A stretch of DNA of 64,000 nt from an uncultured Porticoccus sp. (GTDB taxonomy: Bacteria; Pseudomonadota; Gammaproteobacteria; Pseudomonadales; Porticoccaceae), in assembly GCF_913061305.1 (NCBI RefSeq), contig NZ_CAJXST010000002.1, positions 248,001-312,000 of the forward strand. The letters run 5' to 3'. Below the pieces are notes generated by a model. The model saw only the letters and a program-made list of their open reading frames with translations, searched no databases and was not told the origin of the DNA. Position 1 is the stretch's first letter. Each line of letters opens with the position of its first letter. This document shows positions 1 through 8,828 of the stretch, in pieces. A program made the position numbers and the translations under genes.

Positions 1-402
1 GTCAGCAAAGCACAGTTTTACGACGCGGGATTTTTTGCGATTGTGCCGATGGGTTTTTGCTATCCGGGGCGGGGAAAATCCGGTGATTTGCCACCCAGGG
101 CAGAATGTGCGCCCACCTGGCATGAGGCGATACTGAAGCGGTTGCCACAGATATCCCTGACCCTGTTGATCGGCCAATATGCCCAGCGCTATTATCTTGA
201 GGATACACAACACCGGACGCTCACTGAGCGGGTCCGCCACTGGCGGGCTTGCCTGCCGGGTACCCTGCCTCTGGTTCATCCCTCGCCTCGCAATCGATAT
301 TGGCTGGCTCAAAACCCATGGTTTGAAGCTGAACTGGTACCCTATTTAAAACAGGAGGTTGCAGTGAGACTCAACGCACGTGAAAGGATGTTTGCCGATT
401 GA
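1..402 (+). CDS. Uracil-DNA glycosylase family protein (3' part only)
   Basis: The reading frame is open from base 1, so the N-terminal half, including the first catalytic motif, lies outside the window. The 133 visible residues contain the family's proline/glycine-rich block (GFCYPGRGKSGDLPPR), a hydrophobic strand (LTLLIGQYAQ) and the late active-site motif HPSPRN. In this superfamily that motif supplies the His that helps excise the base. The expected role is removal of uracil or a similar damaged base from DNA in base-excision repair. The exact UDG subfamily cannot be fixed without the N-terminus. The gene ends 48 bp before the HD-GYP gene on the same strand. Confidence 0.85.
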   Translation, partial: VSKAQFYDAGFFAIVPMGFCYPGRGKSGDLPPRAECAPTWHEAILKRLPQISLTLLIGQYAQRYYLEDTQHRTLTERVRHWRACLPGTLPLVHPSPRNRYWLAQNPWFEAELVPYLKQEVAVRLNARERMFAD

Positions 403-450
403 GCTTTTTTTCAGTGGTCTGTTGCATCACACCGATATCAGGGATTAGAC

Positions 451-1821
451 ATGAGTAACCAGTTTCTCGATCGATCAAATTTTATTCGTGTGCCGGTCAG
501 CGGTTTGAAGCTGGGCATGCTGGTGACTGAGTTGGATCGCCCCTGGCTGGAAACACCGTTTTTGTTGCAGGGTTTTGTGATACGTCATCCCTCTGAAATT
601 CGCAAATTGCAGGAGTACTGTGATTACGTGTTTGTGGAAAAGGAAGGCCGCCTTTGGGGTGAAAAGAAAGATCCGTTCAGAGCCAGTTTTGGCCGTTCAA
701 AGCGCAGTGTAGCCGCCAGCTCCGGTGGTAATACCCTGCACAAAAGAGCGCGCGTTGATAATGACAGCTCTTCGCTTATTCAGGCAATGAATTCCCGGCC
801 GGAGTACCCAGCGCAGAACACGGTGGAAAAGGAACATCCCGTGGCGCGCAGGGCCTACCAGGCCGCCCATAGCCAGGTGGAAAACCTGCTGGAGCAGGCC
901 AGGCTCGGCAATGTCCTGGATACTCAGGGGGCTAAAGATGTCGTAGGCAATTGCATTGACAGTATCTTGCGCAATCCCAGCGCGCTGTTATGGATGGTGA
1001 AAATCAAGCACATGGATTACTACACCATGGAGCATTGCCTGAACGTCTGTATCCTCGCCATCGCGTTTGGCCGTCATCTCCGGCTACCCGAGAATGAGCT
1101 GATCAATCTCGGAGTTGGTGGTCTATTGCACGATGTGGGCAAGATGCAGATACCGGACAAGATTCTCAATAAGCCAGGCAAGCTGACTGAAGAAGAGTTT
1201 GTCTTAATGAAGACTCACCCTGAGGAAGGACGCAAACTGCTGATGAAGTCTCAGGGTAGCCTCAGTTCTGCTATCGATGTAGCCATCAATCATCATGAGC
1301 GAATGGACGGCAAGGGCTACCCTCGCGGATTGTTTGCTCACGAGTTGTCCAGTTATGCCCGCATCATTGCCATCGTGGATGCTTTTGATGCCATGACAAG
1401 TGAGCGCTGTTATGACGAAGCCCGATCTACTCTGGAATCACTGAAAGAGATTTACCGGCATCGCGGTACCCACTTTGATGAGGGCCTGGCACTGGAGTTT
1501 ATTCAGCTGATGGGCCCCTACCCGCCAGGGACAATCGTCGAGTTAGGGAATGGTTATGTCGGTATTGTGCTTTCCTCACAAACCAAAAAACGCCACTTGC
1601 CCAACGTCAAGTTGGTGCTCGACAGTGATAAACAGCCTATTCCTGAGGAATTTATAGATCTGCTGGATGTGGAGCGTGACACGGTGCCCCGTGAGTGGCT
1701 GATTCATCGGGTGTTGAAAGATGGTGAACACGGCGTGTTCCTGAAAGACTATCCGGTGAAAACGGCTGAAGCCAGCAGTCACGTTTCCGAAAATCCTGGG
1801 CTCCAGGGCGATCAGGATTGA
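451..1821 (+). CDS. HD-GYP domain cyclic di-GMP phosphodiesterase (DUF3391 N-terminus)
   Basis: A 456-residue soluble protein. Residues 10-70 match the DUF3391 module often found before HD-GYP domains (FIRVPVSGLKLGM). A low-complexity linker follows, and the HD-GYP domain runs from about 180 to 370. Metal and signature residues are present: HDVGK at 227-231 and HHERMDGKGYP at 281-291, so catalysis is expected to be intact. Family knowledge: HD-GYP enzymes hydrolyse c-di-GMP to pGpG or GMP and so favour motility over biofilm. The C-terminal 90 residues continue the usual tail (PPGTIVELGNGYVGIV). No promoter is obvious. It is convergent with greB. Confidence 0.93.
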   Translation: MSNQFLDRSNFIRVPVSGLKLGMLVTELDRPWLETPFLLQGFVIRHPSEIRKLQEYCDYVFVEKEGRLWGEKKDPFRASFGRSKRSVAASSGGNTLHKRARVDNDSSSLIQAMNSRPEYPAQNTVEKEHPVARRAYQAAHSQVENLLEQARLGNVLDTQGAKDVVGNCIDSILRNPSALLWMVKIKHMDYYTMEHCLNVCILAIAFGRHLRLPENELINLGVGGLLHDVGKMQIPDKILNKPGKLTEEEFVLMKTHPEEGRKLLMKSQGSLSSAIDVAINHHERMDGKGYPRGLFAHELSSYARIIAIVDAFDAMTSERCYDEARSTLESLKEIYRHRGTHFDEGLALEFIQLMGPYPPGTIVELGNGYVGIVLSSQTKKRHLPNVKLVLDSDKQPIPEEFIDLLDVERDTVPREWLIHRVLKDGEHGVFLKDYPVKTAEASSHVSENPGLQGDQD

Positions 1822-1874
1822 TCGCAACAGTTGGCAGAACAGGGAAATATTTCCAGAGGCACGGTCTGTACCAA

Positions 1875-2408
1875 TCAATCCACAGCCGGTTTTTCCCGGT
1901 TGCCAGCGCGGGGTGTGTAACAGATTTCACTGATCAGCCACAGCGCCGCGGTGCCCTTGATGGCCAGAGATATCTCATCATTGAGGCACTTGCCCAGGAG
2001 TTGTCGTCCCAGTGGTGAATCAATACTGATTTTATGTTGTGCGGGGTCAATTTCATCGGCACCCACCAGCCTGAAGCGATGTTGGTTTTCCTGCGCATCT
2101 TCGAGGGTGACCCAGGCACCGAAGTAAATCTTGTCGCGGTTCTCGGGTTGTCGGTCCACGATGGTGAGTTCATCGAGCCGCTTGCTCAGATAGCGTACCC
2201 GCCGGTCAATTTCCCGCAGCCGTTTTTTGCCGTAAATATAATCACCATTCTCCGAGCGATCGCCATTTTTGGCGGCCTCATGGACGGCGGCCGTGACCAC
2301 TGGGCGCTCCACTTTCCAAAGCTGGTGCAGTTCTTCCCGCAATGCCCGAGCGCCCTCCGGTGTGATATAGGGTGCGCTTCTGGCGACGGGTGGCCGGTAT
2401 CTGCCCAT
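1875..2408 (-). CDS. greB: Transcription elongation factor GreB
   Basis: A 177-residue protein with the two-domain Gre layout. An N-terminal coiled-coil (to about residue 85) carries the acidic tip region (GDRSENGDYIYGKKRL), typical of GreB. A C-terminal FKBP-like domain contains the conserved SPLGRQLLGKCLNDEI. Gre factors enter the RNA polymerase secondary channel and stimulate transcript cleavage in backtracked complexes. It is last in a minus-strand run and starts 11 bp after the S9 peptidase stop, so co-transcription is likely. Confidence 0.95.
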   Translation of the reverse strand: MGRYRPPVARSAPYITPEGARALREELHQLWKVERPVVTAAVHEAAKNGDRSENGDYIYGKKRLREIDRRVRYLSKRLDELTIVDRQPENRDKIYFGAWVTLEDAQENQHRFRLVGADEIDPAQHKISIDSPLGRQLLGKCLNDEISLAIKGTAALWLISEICYTPRAGNREKPAVD

Positions 2409-2419
2409 GGGTTAGCAGT

Positions 2420-4378
2420 CTATTCCTGAAGATTGTGTATGGAAATGGCTGGCAGTTCATCCGCGGGGGTAAAGCCGAAAACCTTGCCGTAAAAATACAG
2501 CTCTGCCTCAAGTGCCTGGCGGATCGTCTCCGCCTTTCTGAAACCATGGCCCTCGTCGGCAAAGGGCAGATAGGCCACGGGCAGGTGTTTTTCTTTCAGT
2601 GCGTTGACCATGGTCAGCGCTTGCTCCGGTGGTACCACCCGGTCGTCCAGCCCCTGGAAAAAAATCACCGGGCAATGGAACTTCTCTGCGTGGTAAAGCG
2701 GGGAGCGGTCACGATAGATGGACTGTTTTTCCGGATAGGGACCCACCAGACGGTCGAGGTAGCGGGACTCGAATTTATGGGTGTCGCGGGCCAGTGTTTC
2801 GAGGTCGCCAATACCGTACAGGCAAGCTCCCGCCTTGAACAGATCCCGAAAGCACAGTGCGGCCAGCACCGTATAGCCGCCGGCACTGCTGCCCCGGATA
2901 GCAACTTTTTGTGGATCGACCTTTTGCTGTTCGATCAGGTAGCGAGCACCTGCGGTCACATCTTCCACATCGACGATACCCCACTGGCCCTGGAGTTGTT
3001 GCCGGTATCGACGTCCATAACCGGTGCTGCCCCGGTAATTGACATCCAGTACGGCAAAGCCCCGGCTGGTCCAGTACTGGATTTTCAGGTTGAGGGCGGA
3101 ACCGGTCGCCCCGGTTGGACCGCCATGGCAGACGACGATGAGCGGCGGCAGGCTGTTGACCGGACCGTTGAACCCGGGGTTGGCCGGTGGGTAAAAGAAT
3201 CCGTGGGCGATGTCTCCCCCGCTGGTTGGAAAGCTGACCGGTTGGGGGTTGGACAGATAACCCGATTGAATAGCCGGTGAACTGCTCCTGGCCAATACAC
3301 TGAGCTGGCCTGGTTGAGTATCCCTCTCGCCGATATCCAATTGTGCCAGCTCTGCTCCCCGGTTGGCGGATGCCCCCACCAGCCATGCGCAATTGCCCTC
3401 ACAATAGAGGTCAGAGATCTGGGCGTAGTCGGTTGAAACCGGCTGCAGTGTCTGGCTGCCGGGCGGTAACATGGCCAGTTGCCAGCTCCCCTGCTGTGTA
3501 TAACTGCAGACCAGTGTCCCGTCGTCGCAGAAACCATAGTTGGACATGCCCAATACCCAGAGAGGGGTGGCGAACTCGGCCACCATCGGCAACAGGGCCG
3601 AGGTCTGATCGCTATCGGGGTCCCAGCGGTACAGATTCCACCAGTTGTCGCGGTCGGAGATAAAACACAATCGGTTATCCGGTGACCAGCAGGGCTGTAC
3701 AATCGATTCAAGGCCGCTACCGGCAAGCAGGCGTGGTGTCCTGGGGTTACCGTCGGCATCCAGTTCTGCCAGCCAGAGCTGGGTGTTGTCCCAGGGTAAA
3801 TCCGGATGGTTCCAGCTGACCCAGCACAGCTGCTCACTGTGGTTGTCGAGCCTTGGATAAGCGTAAAAGTCTGCGCCTTCACAAAGCCGTTGAATGGCCA
3901 TTGACCGGTCCAGTGGCACCGAGACCAGAAGATTTTCCGGCTCACCCGGTTGTGCATGGTTTTCTGCCACGCAAATCAGCCGCTGGCGTTTGCGATCCAG
4001 ACAAAAATCGGCAAATCGGTAGTCACTTTCCGGCGTGAGCGGCAGGGGGATTGAATCGCGCACACTCAGGTCCTGAGCGTAGAGACGCTGATCGTCCTGA
4101 AGGCAGAAGTAAAGCATGTCGTCAGCCACCAGGTAGGGTGTGCCGCCGTATTCGTGTACTTTGCTGCGGGCGCTGAGGGGTGGATTGAGAACGTCCCGAA
4201 CATTACCCTTCGGGTCTTTTTGTACAATGACCGATCGACCGTTTTCCCACGGGCGGGATTCCAGCCAGTATAGATTGCCGCGATCCACTCGAGGCCAGGC
4301 GTACCCCGGCACAGCGCTAGTGAGTAACGCGGGGACAATGGGGGATGCCCAGCTACCGTAAGGCGCGGTTACCGACAT
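2420..4378 (-). CDS. S9 family prolyl oligopeptidase / dipeptidyl-peptidase-like serine peptidase
   Basis: A 652-residue protein. The N-terminal ~390 residues look like the beta-propeller that gates access in S9 peptidases, with repeated PxWSPDN-type blades. The C-terminal alpha/beta-hydrolase domain has a complete triad: Ser about 498 in GSSAGGY, Asp about 579 in GLDDRVVP, His about 611 in DEGHGF. No signal peptide is visible, so it is probably cytoplasmic and cleaves short peptides. The start ATG lies 3 bp after the SUI1 stop, indicating translational coupling. Exact substrate preference cannot be read from the sequence. Confidence 0.92.
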   Translation of the reverse strand: MSVTAPYGSWASPIVPALLTSAVPGYAWPRVDRGNLYWLESRPWENGRSVIVQKDPKGNVRDVLNPPLSARSKVHEYGGTPYLVADDMLYFCLQDDQRLYAQDLSVRDSIPLPLTPESDYRFADFCLDRKRQRLICVAENHAQPGEPENLLVSVPLDRSMAIQRLCEGADFYAYPRLDNHSEQLCWVSWNHPDLPWDNTQLWLAELDADGNPRTPRLLAGSGLESIVQPCWSPDNRLCFISDRDNWWNLYRWDPDSDQTSALLPMVAEFATPLWVLGMSNYGFCDDGTLVCSYTQQGSWQLAMLPPGSQTLQPVSTDYAQISDLYCEGNCAWLVGASANRGAELAQLDIGERDTQPGQLSVLARSSSPAIQSGYLSNPQPVSFPTSGGDIAHGFFYPPANPGFNGPVNSLPPLIVVCHGGPTGATGSALNLKIQYWTSRGFAVLDVNYRGSTGYGRRYRQQLQGQWGIVDVEDVTAGARYLIEQQKVDPQKVAIRGSSAGGYTVLAALCFRDLFKAGACLYGIGDLETLARDTHKFESRYLDRLVGPYPEKQSIYRDRSPLYHAEKFHCPVIFFQGLDDRVVPPEQALTMVNALKEKHLPVAYLPFADEGHGFRKAETIRQALEAELYFYGKVFGFTPADELPAISIHNLQE

Positions 4379-4381
4379 CGA

Positions 4382-4705
4382 TCAGCCCCCGGCAAACTTT
4401 ACGGTATGGCCCTGACTGGCCAGCGTGTCACGAATCTTTTCACGATGGTCACCCTGAATCTCGATAATGCCGTTTTTGACACAACCCCCGGTACCGCAAA
4501 GTTCCTTGAGTTTTTTTGCCAGGGGCTTCAGCTCGCCGTCGCTCATTTCGAGACCACTGATTGTGGTTACGCCTTTGCCTTTTCGGCCGCTGGTTTCACG
4601 GCGGATCCGCACAATGCCATCACCGGCAGGTCTGGCCGGGACAGGATTGTTGGATTTGATACGTCCACTCTCCGTGGAATAAACAAGACGGGATTCTTTA
4701 CTCAT
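4382..4705 (-). CDS. yciH: SUI1/eIF1 family translation factor (YciH-like)
   Basis: A 107-residue protein. The basic N-terminus precedes the SUI1 fold, with the characteristic GRKGKGVTTISGL loop and the C-terminal GGCVKNGIIEIQGDHR block. This block corresponds to the eIF1 surface that contacts the initiation complex. In bacteria YciH is non-essential and has been linked to stress and initiation fidelity. It is followed after 3 bp by the S9 peptidase and preceded after 30 bp by the quinone oxidoreductase. Confidence 0.93.
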   Translation of the reverse strand: MSKESRLVYSTESGRIKSNNPVPARPAGDGIVRIRRETSGRKGKGVTTISGLEMSDGELKPLAKKLKELCGTGGCVKNGIIEIQGDHREKIRDTLASQGHTVKFAGG

Positions 4706-4735
4706 GGTGACAGGGTTTTCCAGAGTTCAGGACAG

Positions 4736-5734
4736 TTAGTCCAGTGTGAGTACAATTTTGCCAATATGCTCGCTACTTTCCATCAGTTGATGGGCTTTGG
4801 CGGCCTGGGCCAGTGGAAAAGTTTCATTGATAACCGGCGCAATGGCACCATTTTCCAGTAATGGCCAGACCTTATCCAGCACAGACCTGGCTATCGCGGC
4901 TTTTTCCGATACCGGGCGGGCCCGCAGGGTAGAGCCGGTCAGTACCAGTTGTTTCAGCATGACGGGCATCAGGTCCACTTCCAGCCTGGAACCCTTGAGG
5001 AACGCGATTGACAGGATGCGTGCGCGAAAGGCTGCGGCATGGATATTCCTGCCGATATAGTCACCGCCCACCATATCGAGAATCACGTCTGCACCGATAC
5101 CACCCGTGAGCGCTTTCACCTCTTTAACAAAATCCTGTTTCCGGTAGTTGATGGCGGCTTCGGCACCGAGTTGCAGGCAGTAGTCACATTTTTCATCGGT
5201 GCCAGCCGTAGTGAACACGCGATGATCCAGCATATTCGCCAGTTGAATGGCGGTGGTGCCGACGCCGCTGCTGCCGCCATGAACCAGAAGGGTTTCACCG
5301 GGCTGCAGGGTGTTCTGCTGGAACAGATTGCTCCAGACCGTAAAGAATGTCTCCGGAATGGCCGCGGCTTGAATCAGATTGAAGGGCGCGGGTATGGGTA
5401 GGCAGAGGGTTTCATGGGCAATGGCATACTCGCTGTAACCGCCGCCATTGAGGAGTGCGCACACCGATTGTCCCACCTGCCAGTTCGCTTCGTTCCTGCC
5501 GACGGACACAATTTCCCCGGCGACCTCCAGACCTGGAATATCCGAGGCTCCTGGCGGTGGTGGGTATCGCCCCTGGCGCTGCAGAACATCAGGCCGATTG
5601 ACACCCGCAGCCCGCACGCGAATCAACACCTCGTTATCACCCGGCGTGGGCACAGGGCGACGGGTTGCAGTAAGCACCTCCGCTGAACCCGGTTTGCCAA
5701 TTTCAATACATGCCATTTCCCGGGGTAATGTCAT
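4736..5734 (-). CDS. NAD(P)H:quinone oxidoreductase, PIG3/zeta-crystallin type
   Basis: A 332-residue medium-chain dehydrogenase/reductase without the structural zinc cysteines, as in the quinone-reductase branch. The N-terminal GroES-like half includes VRAAGVNRPDVLQRQG. The Rossmann half has the nucleotide motif GGSSGVGTTAIQLA. The expected reaction is NAD(P)H-dependent reduction of quinones or enones. The start lies 2 bp after the stop of a small membrane protein, so both probably share a transcript leading into the SUI1, peptidase and greB genes. Confidence 0.92.
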   Translation of the reverse strand: MTLPREMACIEIGKPGSAEVLTATRRPVPTPGDNEVLIRVRAAGVNRPDVLQRQGRYPPPPGASDIPGLEVAGEIVSVGRNEANWQVGQSVCALLNGGGYSEYAIAHETLCLPIPAPFNLIQAAAIPETFFTVWSNLFQQNTLQPGETLLVHGGSSGVGTTAIQLANMLDHRVFTTAGTDEKCDYCLQLGAEAAINYRKQDFVKEVKALTGGIGADVILDMVGGDYIGRNIHAAAFRARILSIAFLKGSRLEVDLMPVMLKQLVLTGSTLRARPVSEKAAIARSVLDKVWPLLENGAIAPVINETFPLAQAAKAHQLMESSEHIGKIVLTLD

Positions 5735-5736
5735 GA

Positions 5737-5922
5737 TCAGCTCCAGATTTGAATAAGAAGAAAGCCAATACAGAGTAATGCACCAGTCGCCGGCAAACCC
5801 AGCTGTAATGGACCCTGTTGTCGCTCTCGATAATGTAAGGATAACAGGGATAGATTGAGGAGGGTAAACACCACTCGTATCAGCGAGCTCGTGGTTTTGG
5901 GCAGGGTGGTTGGCAGGTTCAT
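5737..5922 (-). CDS. Small hydrophobic protein, 61 residues, unknown
   Basis: I choose the ATG at 5922 (MNLPTTLPKT), because upstream starts in frame add a non-hydrophobic extension running into the divergent promoter region. Two hydrophobic stretches (about residues 14-30 and 43-60) flank a charged YRERQQ loop, which fits a two-helix membrane protein. I do not recognise the family. It ends 2 bp before the quinone oxidoreductase start, so it would be the first gene of the five-gene run ending in greB. It could also be a chance open frame. Confidence 0.5.
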   Translation of the reverse strand: MNLPTTLPKTTSSLIRVVFTLLNLSLLSLHYRERQQGPLQLGLPATGALLCIGFLLIQIWS

Positions 5923-6081
5923 GGCTAAAGTATAGGTGGTGATAGCATGGGCGGAAGCGGGATGGTCGAATTTTTGGCAGCCGTCTTTACTACCCAAACC
6001 GGGTTGCAACCATTAGGATTGGTCAATCTGTCGGTAGGTCGGCCTATTATCAAAAAAACAAAGGGGAGTCGCGGACACACT

Positions 6082-6939
6082 ATGGGAAAACAGCAATTAC
6101 GCGAACAGCTTTACCGGATCATTTTTGGTACAGATACCAAGGCGGGGCAACGCTTTGATATATTTCTGATCTATGCCATTTTGACCAGTGTGTTGGCCGT
6201 CATACTGACCACAGTTGAATCTCTCAGTAGCCGTTACGCGCTGTTGTTTTTTTCTGTGGAATGGTTTTTTACAGCGCTGTTCACGGTGGAATATGGCCTG
6301 CGTATTTTCTGCTCCCCCAACCGCCGCAAATACCTGTTCAGCTTTTATGGTCTGATTGACCTGATTTCTATTATCCCATCCTACTTGGCCCTGTTTTTTA
6401 CCGGTGCCCATTATTTGCTCATTATCCGCCTGTTGCGGGTATTGCGGGTTTTTCGGGTATTGAGGCTGGTTCGCTATCTGTCTGAAGCCGATGTGCTGAT
6501 GCGCTCCATCAATCAGGCCCGGCGGAAAATTTTTATCTTCTTTTTCTGTGTGTTGGTATTGAGCACACTGTTCGGTTGCCTGATGTACGTCGTGGAAGGC
6601 CCCGCAAATGGCTTTACCAGTATCCCCAAGAGTATTTATTGGACCATCGTGACCCTGACCACCGTGGGTTTTGGCGATATCACGCCCCACACAGTATCAG
6701 GGCAAATTATTGCCACGCTGGCGATGCTGACCGGTTATTCCATCATTGCCATTCCCACGGGCATCATCACGGCTGAACTGGCCGGTGAAATGCAGCGGGA
6801 AAAATCCCTGTATCCCTGCCCCAACTGCGTCAAAGCAGGTCATGACCGGGATGCCAGTTTTTGCAAATGGTGTGGCGCGGGCCTCGCCACCAGTGATTCC
6901 AATCCTGATAGTCCACCTTCGACCAGCGGGGGAGACTAA
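6082..6939 (+). CDS. Voltage-gated K+ channel with C-terminal zinc ribbon
   Basis: A 285-residue protein starting at the ATG after a good ribosome site (AAGGGGAG at 6061). A longer frame begins at 5947 but has no ribosome site. It has six transmembrane segments. S4 carries regularly spaced arginines (residues 116-131) as a voltage sensor. The pore loop filter is TVGFGD (194-199), the K+ signature with Phe for Tyr. The C-terminus is short and carries two cysteine pairs (C246/C249 and C261/C264) in a zinc-ribbon pattern, instead of an RCK domain. Family knowledge supports K+ flux across the inner membrane. The zinc-ribbon role is unknown. Confidence 0.92.
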   Translation: MGKQQLREQLYRIIFGTDTKAGQRFDIFLIYAILTSVLAVILTTVESLSSRYALLFFSVEWFFTALFTVEYGLRIFCSPNRRKYLFSFYGLIDLISIIPSYLALFFTGAHYLLIIRLLRVLRVFRVLRLVRYLSEADVLMRSINQARRKIFIFFFCVLVLSTLFGCLMYVVEGPANGFTSIPKSIYWTIVTLTTVGFGDITPHTVSGQIIATLAMLTGYSIIAIPTGIITAELAGEMQREKSLYPCPNCVKAGHDRDASFCKWCGAGLATSDSNPDSPPSTSGGD

Positions 6940-6942
6940 CCA

Positions 6943-8418
6943 GTGGGTCATTGGCTCTGGCCGCCCCTGGTGTTGATTGGTCAGGGCTGGCAGTGGATCG
7001 GTCAGTTCTGGCTGCCAGTTTATATTCTGACTGTGATATTGGGTGTGGTGCTGGCAATCGAGGCCATTTTCAAAGCTCGCACAACCCAGGGGGCCATTGC
7101 CTGGTCGTTGGGACTGGTTTTTTTACCGCCGCTGGTGGTGCCTGTTTATCTCCTGTTCGGGCAGCGGCGGTTCTATGGCTACGTGGAAGCACGCCGCAGG
7201 GGTGATCTGGAAATACAGCGGATCGCCCAGAAACTGTTATCGGAAATGTCACAGGACTTCAGTCTGCCCGGAGAGGCCTCGCCCGCGGTTCAGCTTCTTG
7301 AGCAGTTGGCACTGATGCCATTCACCCGCGGCAACCGGGTGTCATTGCTGATCAATGGGGGGCAGATTTTCGAGCGTATCTTTGCGGCGATAGACAGTGC
7401 CGAAGACTACATACTGGTGCAGTTCTATATCGTTCGCGACGACCGCTTGGGCAACGAACTTCTACAACGGCTGGCGGTAAAAGCCCGCCAGGGCGTCAGG
7501 GTTTATTTTCTCTTCGACGCAATCGGCAGCTTCAAGTTGACGCGCCGTTATTTGCGAGTCTGCCGGGAAGCGGGGATCACCATTGAGTCCTTTCGTACCT
7601 GGCGCTGGCGTAAACGTCGGCGTTTTCAAATCAATTTTCGCAATCATCGCAAGGTGGTTGTCGTGGATGGGCGGTGTGCCTTTGTTGGCGGAGCCAATCT
7701 CGGCGATGAGTATCGCCACCGCCATCCTCGTCTCAAACCCTGGCGGGATACGCATGTCCAACTGGAAGGCCCGGCAGTGAAAGGTGCACAGGTTTCCTTT
7801 CTGGAGGATTGGTATTGGGCGACCGGCGAGGTGCCCGCCATGAACTGGCATCCGGAGGGGATGCCGAATGATCAGCGGGTACTGGTGCTGCCGAGCGGCC
7901 CGGCGGATCTGCTGGACTCCTGTCAGTTGATGTTTTTAAATGCCCTCAACAGCGCCAGGGAGCGCATCTGGATTGTCAGCCCCTATTTTGTCCCCGATGA
8001 ATCCATCAGCAATGCCTTGAAGCTGGCTGCGCTGCGCGGTGTGGAGGTGCGGCTTATGCTGCCGGGTATTACCGACAACCGGCTTGTTCAGTTATCTTCC
8101 TTTGCCGCTCTGATGGATATGCAGCATGCCGGTATTCAGGCTTTTCAGTATCAGCGCGGTTTCCTGCATCAGAAAGTTGTGCTGGTGGATAGTGATCGCG
8201 CGTATGTGGGAACCGCCAATTTCGATAACCGTTCGTTTCACCTTAATTTCGAGATTACCGTGATGGTCAGGGACCGGGCATTTGCCGGCGAGGTGGAGGC
8301 GATGTTGCTGGACGATTTCAGCGGCTGTCGGCCATTGACGGTCGAATCGCTGGAAAAACGCAGTTCGGCATTCCTCGCGTTGACAAAATTGGCAAGATTG
8401 TTCTCACCAATCCAATAG
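6943..8418 (+). CDS. cls: Cardiolipin synthase (phospholipase D superfamily)
   Basis: A 491-residue membrane enzyme. It has a GTG start 3 bp after the K+ channel stop, with a GGGGGAG ribosome site inside the end of that gene. Two N-terminal transmembrane helices (about 12-70) precede two PLD domains, each with an HKD motif. The first is HRKVVVVDGRCAFVGGANLG and the second HQKVVLVDSDRAYVGTANFD. Cls condenses two phosphatidylglycerols, or PG plus PE, to cardiolipin. Length and layout are normal. The tight spacing suggests translational coupling with the channel. Confidence 0.94.
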   Translation: MGHWLWPPLVLIGQGWQWIGQFWLPVYILTVILGVVLAIEAIFKARTTQGAIAWSLGLVFLPPLVVPVYLLFGQRRFYGYVEARRRGDLEIQRIAQKLLSEMSQDFSLPGEASPAVQLLEQLALMPFTRGNRVSLLINGGQIFERIFAAIDSAEDYILVQFYIVRDDRLGNELLQRLAVKARQGVRVYFLFDAIGSFKLTRRYLRVCREAGITIESFRTWRWRKRRRFQINFRNHRKVVVVDGRCAFVGGANLGDEYRHRHPRLKPWRDTHVQLEGPAVKGAQVSFLEDWYWATGEVPAMNWHPEGMPNDQRVLVLPSGPADLLDSCQLMFLNALNSARERIWIVSPYFVPDESISNALKLAALRGVEVRLMLPGITDNRLVQLSSFAALMDMQHAGIQAFQYQRGFLHQKVVLVDSDRAYVGTANFDNRSFHLNFEITVMVRDRAFAGEVEAMLLDDFSGCRPLTVESLEKRSSAFLALTKLARLFSPIQ

Positions 8419-8472
8419 AGCGTCACAAAATAGGGTACGATAGTCGCCCATACAACGCTGTTGAGAAACATT

Positions 8473-8784
8473 ATGACGCTGACTGCCGAACTCCTGGGCG
8501 AAACGTCCCCCTATATCTACAACCTTGTTTACGATGTCGATGTGCGCCTGCTCTTTATTGAGTGTCTCAACGATCCTGCAGATGAAGAGCCGTCCCTGCG
8601 TATCGTCTTCCCCGAGATTATCAGTTATGCCGAAAGCAATCAGCCAGATGCGCTGGATGATGAACTCATGGATGATCTGGTCAGCATGGACTGGAGCAAT
8701 GAAAATCAGGTGACAATCCTGACCTGCAAAAAAGAGATTATTCTGGAGCTGACAGGCAAGCCGTTTACCGAACAAATCAGCTGA
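8473..8784 (+). CDS. Hypothetical acidic protein, 103 residues
   Basis: An acidic cytoplasmic protein with no signal peptide or membrane segment, starting at MTLTAELLGETSPYIYN. It has alternating short strands and an acidic middle rich in Asp (QPDALDDELMDDLVSMDW). I do not recognise a family. Coding character is supported by low-complexity-free composition and a location 54 bp after cls on the same strand. It is convergent with the ribbon-helix-helix gene. Confidence 0.65.
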   Translation: MTLTAELLGETSPYIYNLVYDVDVRLLFIECLNDPADEEPSLRIVFPEIISYAESNQPDALDDELMDDLVSMDWSNENQVTILTCKKEIILELTGKPFTEQIS

Positions 8785-8828
8785 TCAAGGCTTCGTTGTG
8801 CCGTGCAGGGATGGGGTCTACAGCACTG

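Noticed and set aside
1843-1854. Palindrome GGAAATATTTCC between the HD-GYP and greB genes
   Set aside because: Short, AT-rich and in a convergent gap. It is not stable enough for a terminator and no site family is recognised.
2372-3280. A 302-codon plus-strand frame over the S9 peptidase
   Set aside because: It overlaps the catalytic domain of a complete serine peptidase and begins inside greB on the other strand.
6002-6011. Palindrome GGTTGCAACC upstream of the K+ channel
   Set aside because: It resembles the GGTTGCA element seen near the acetate genes, but a single 10-bp copy far from them fits chance, so I did not add it to the proposed regulon.
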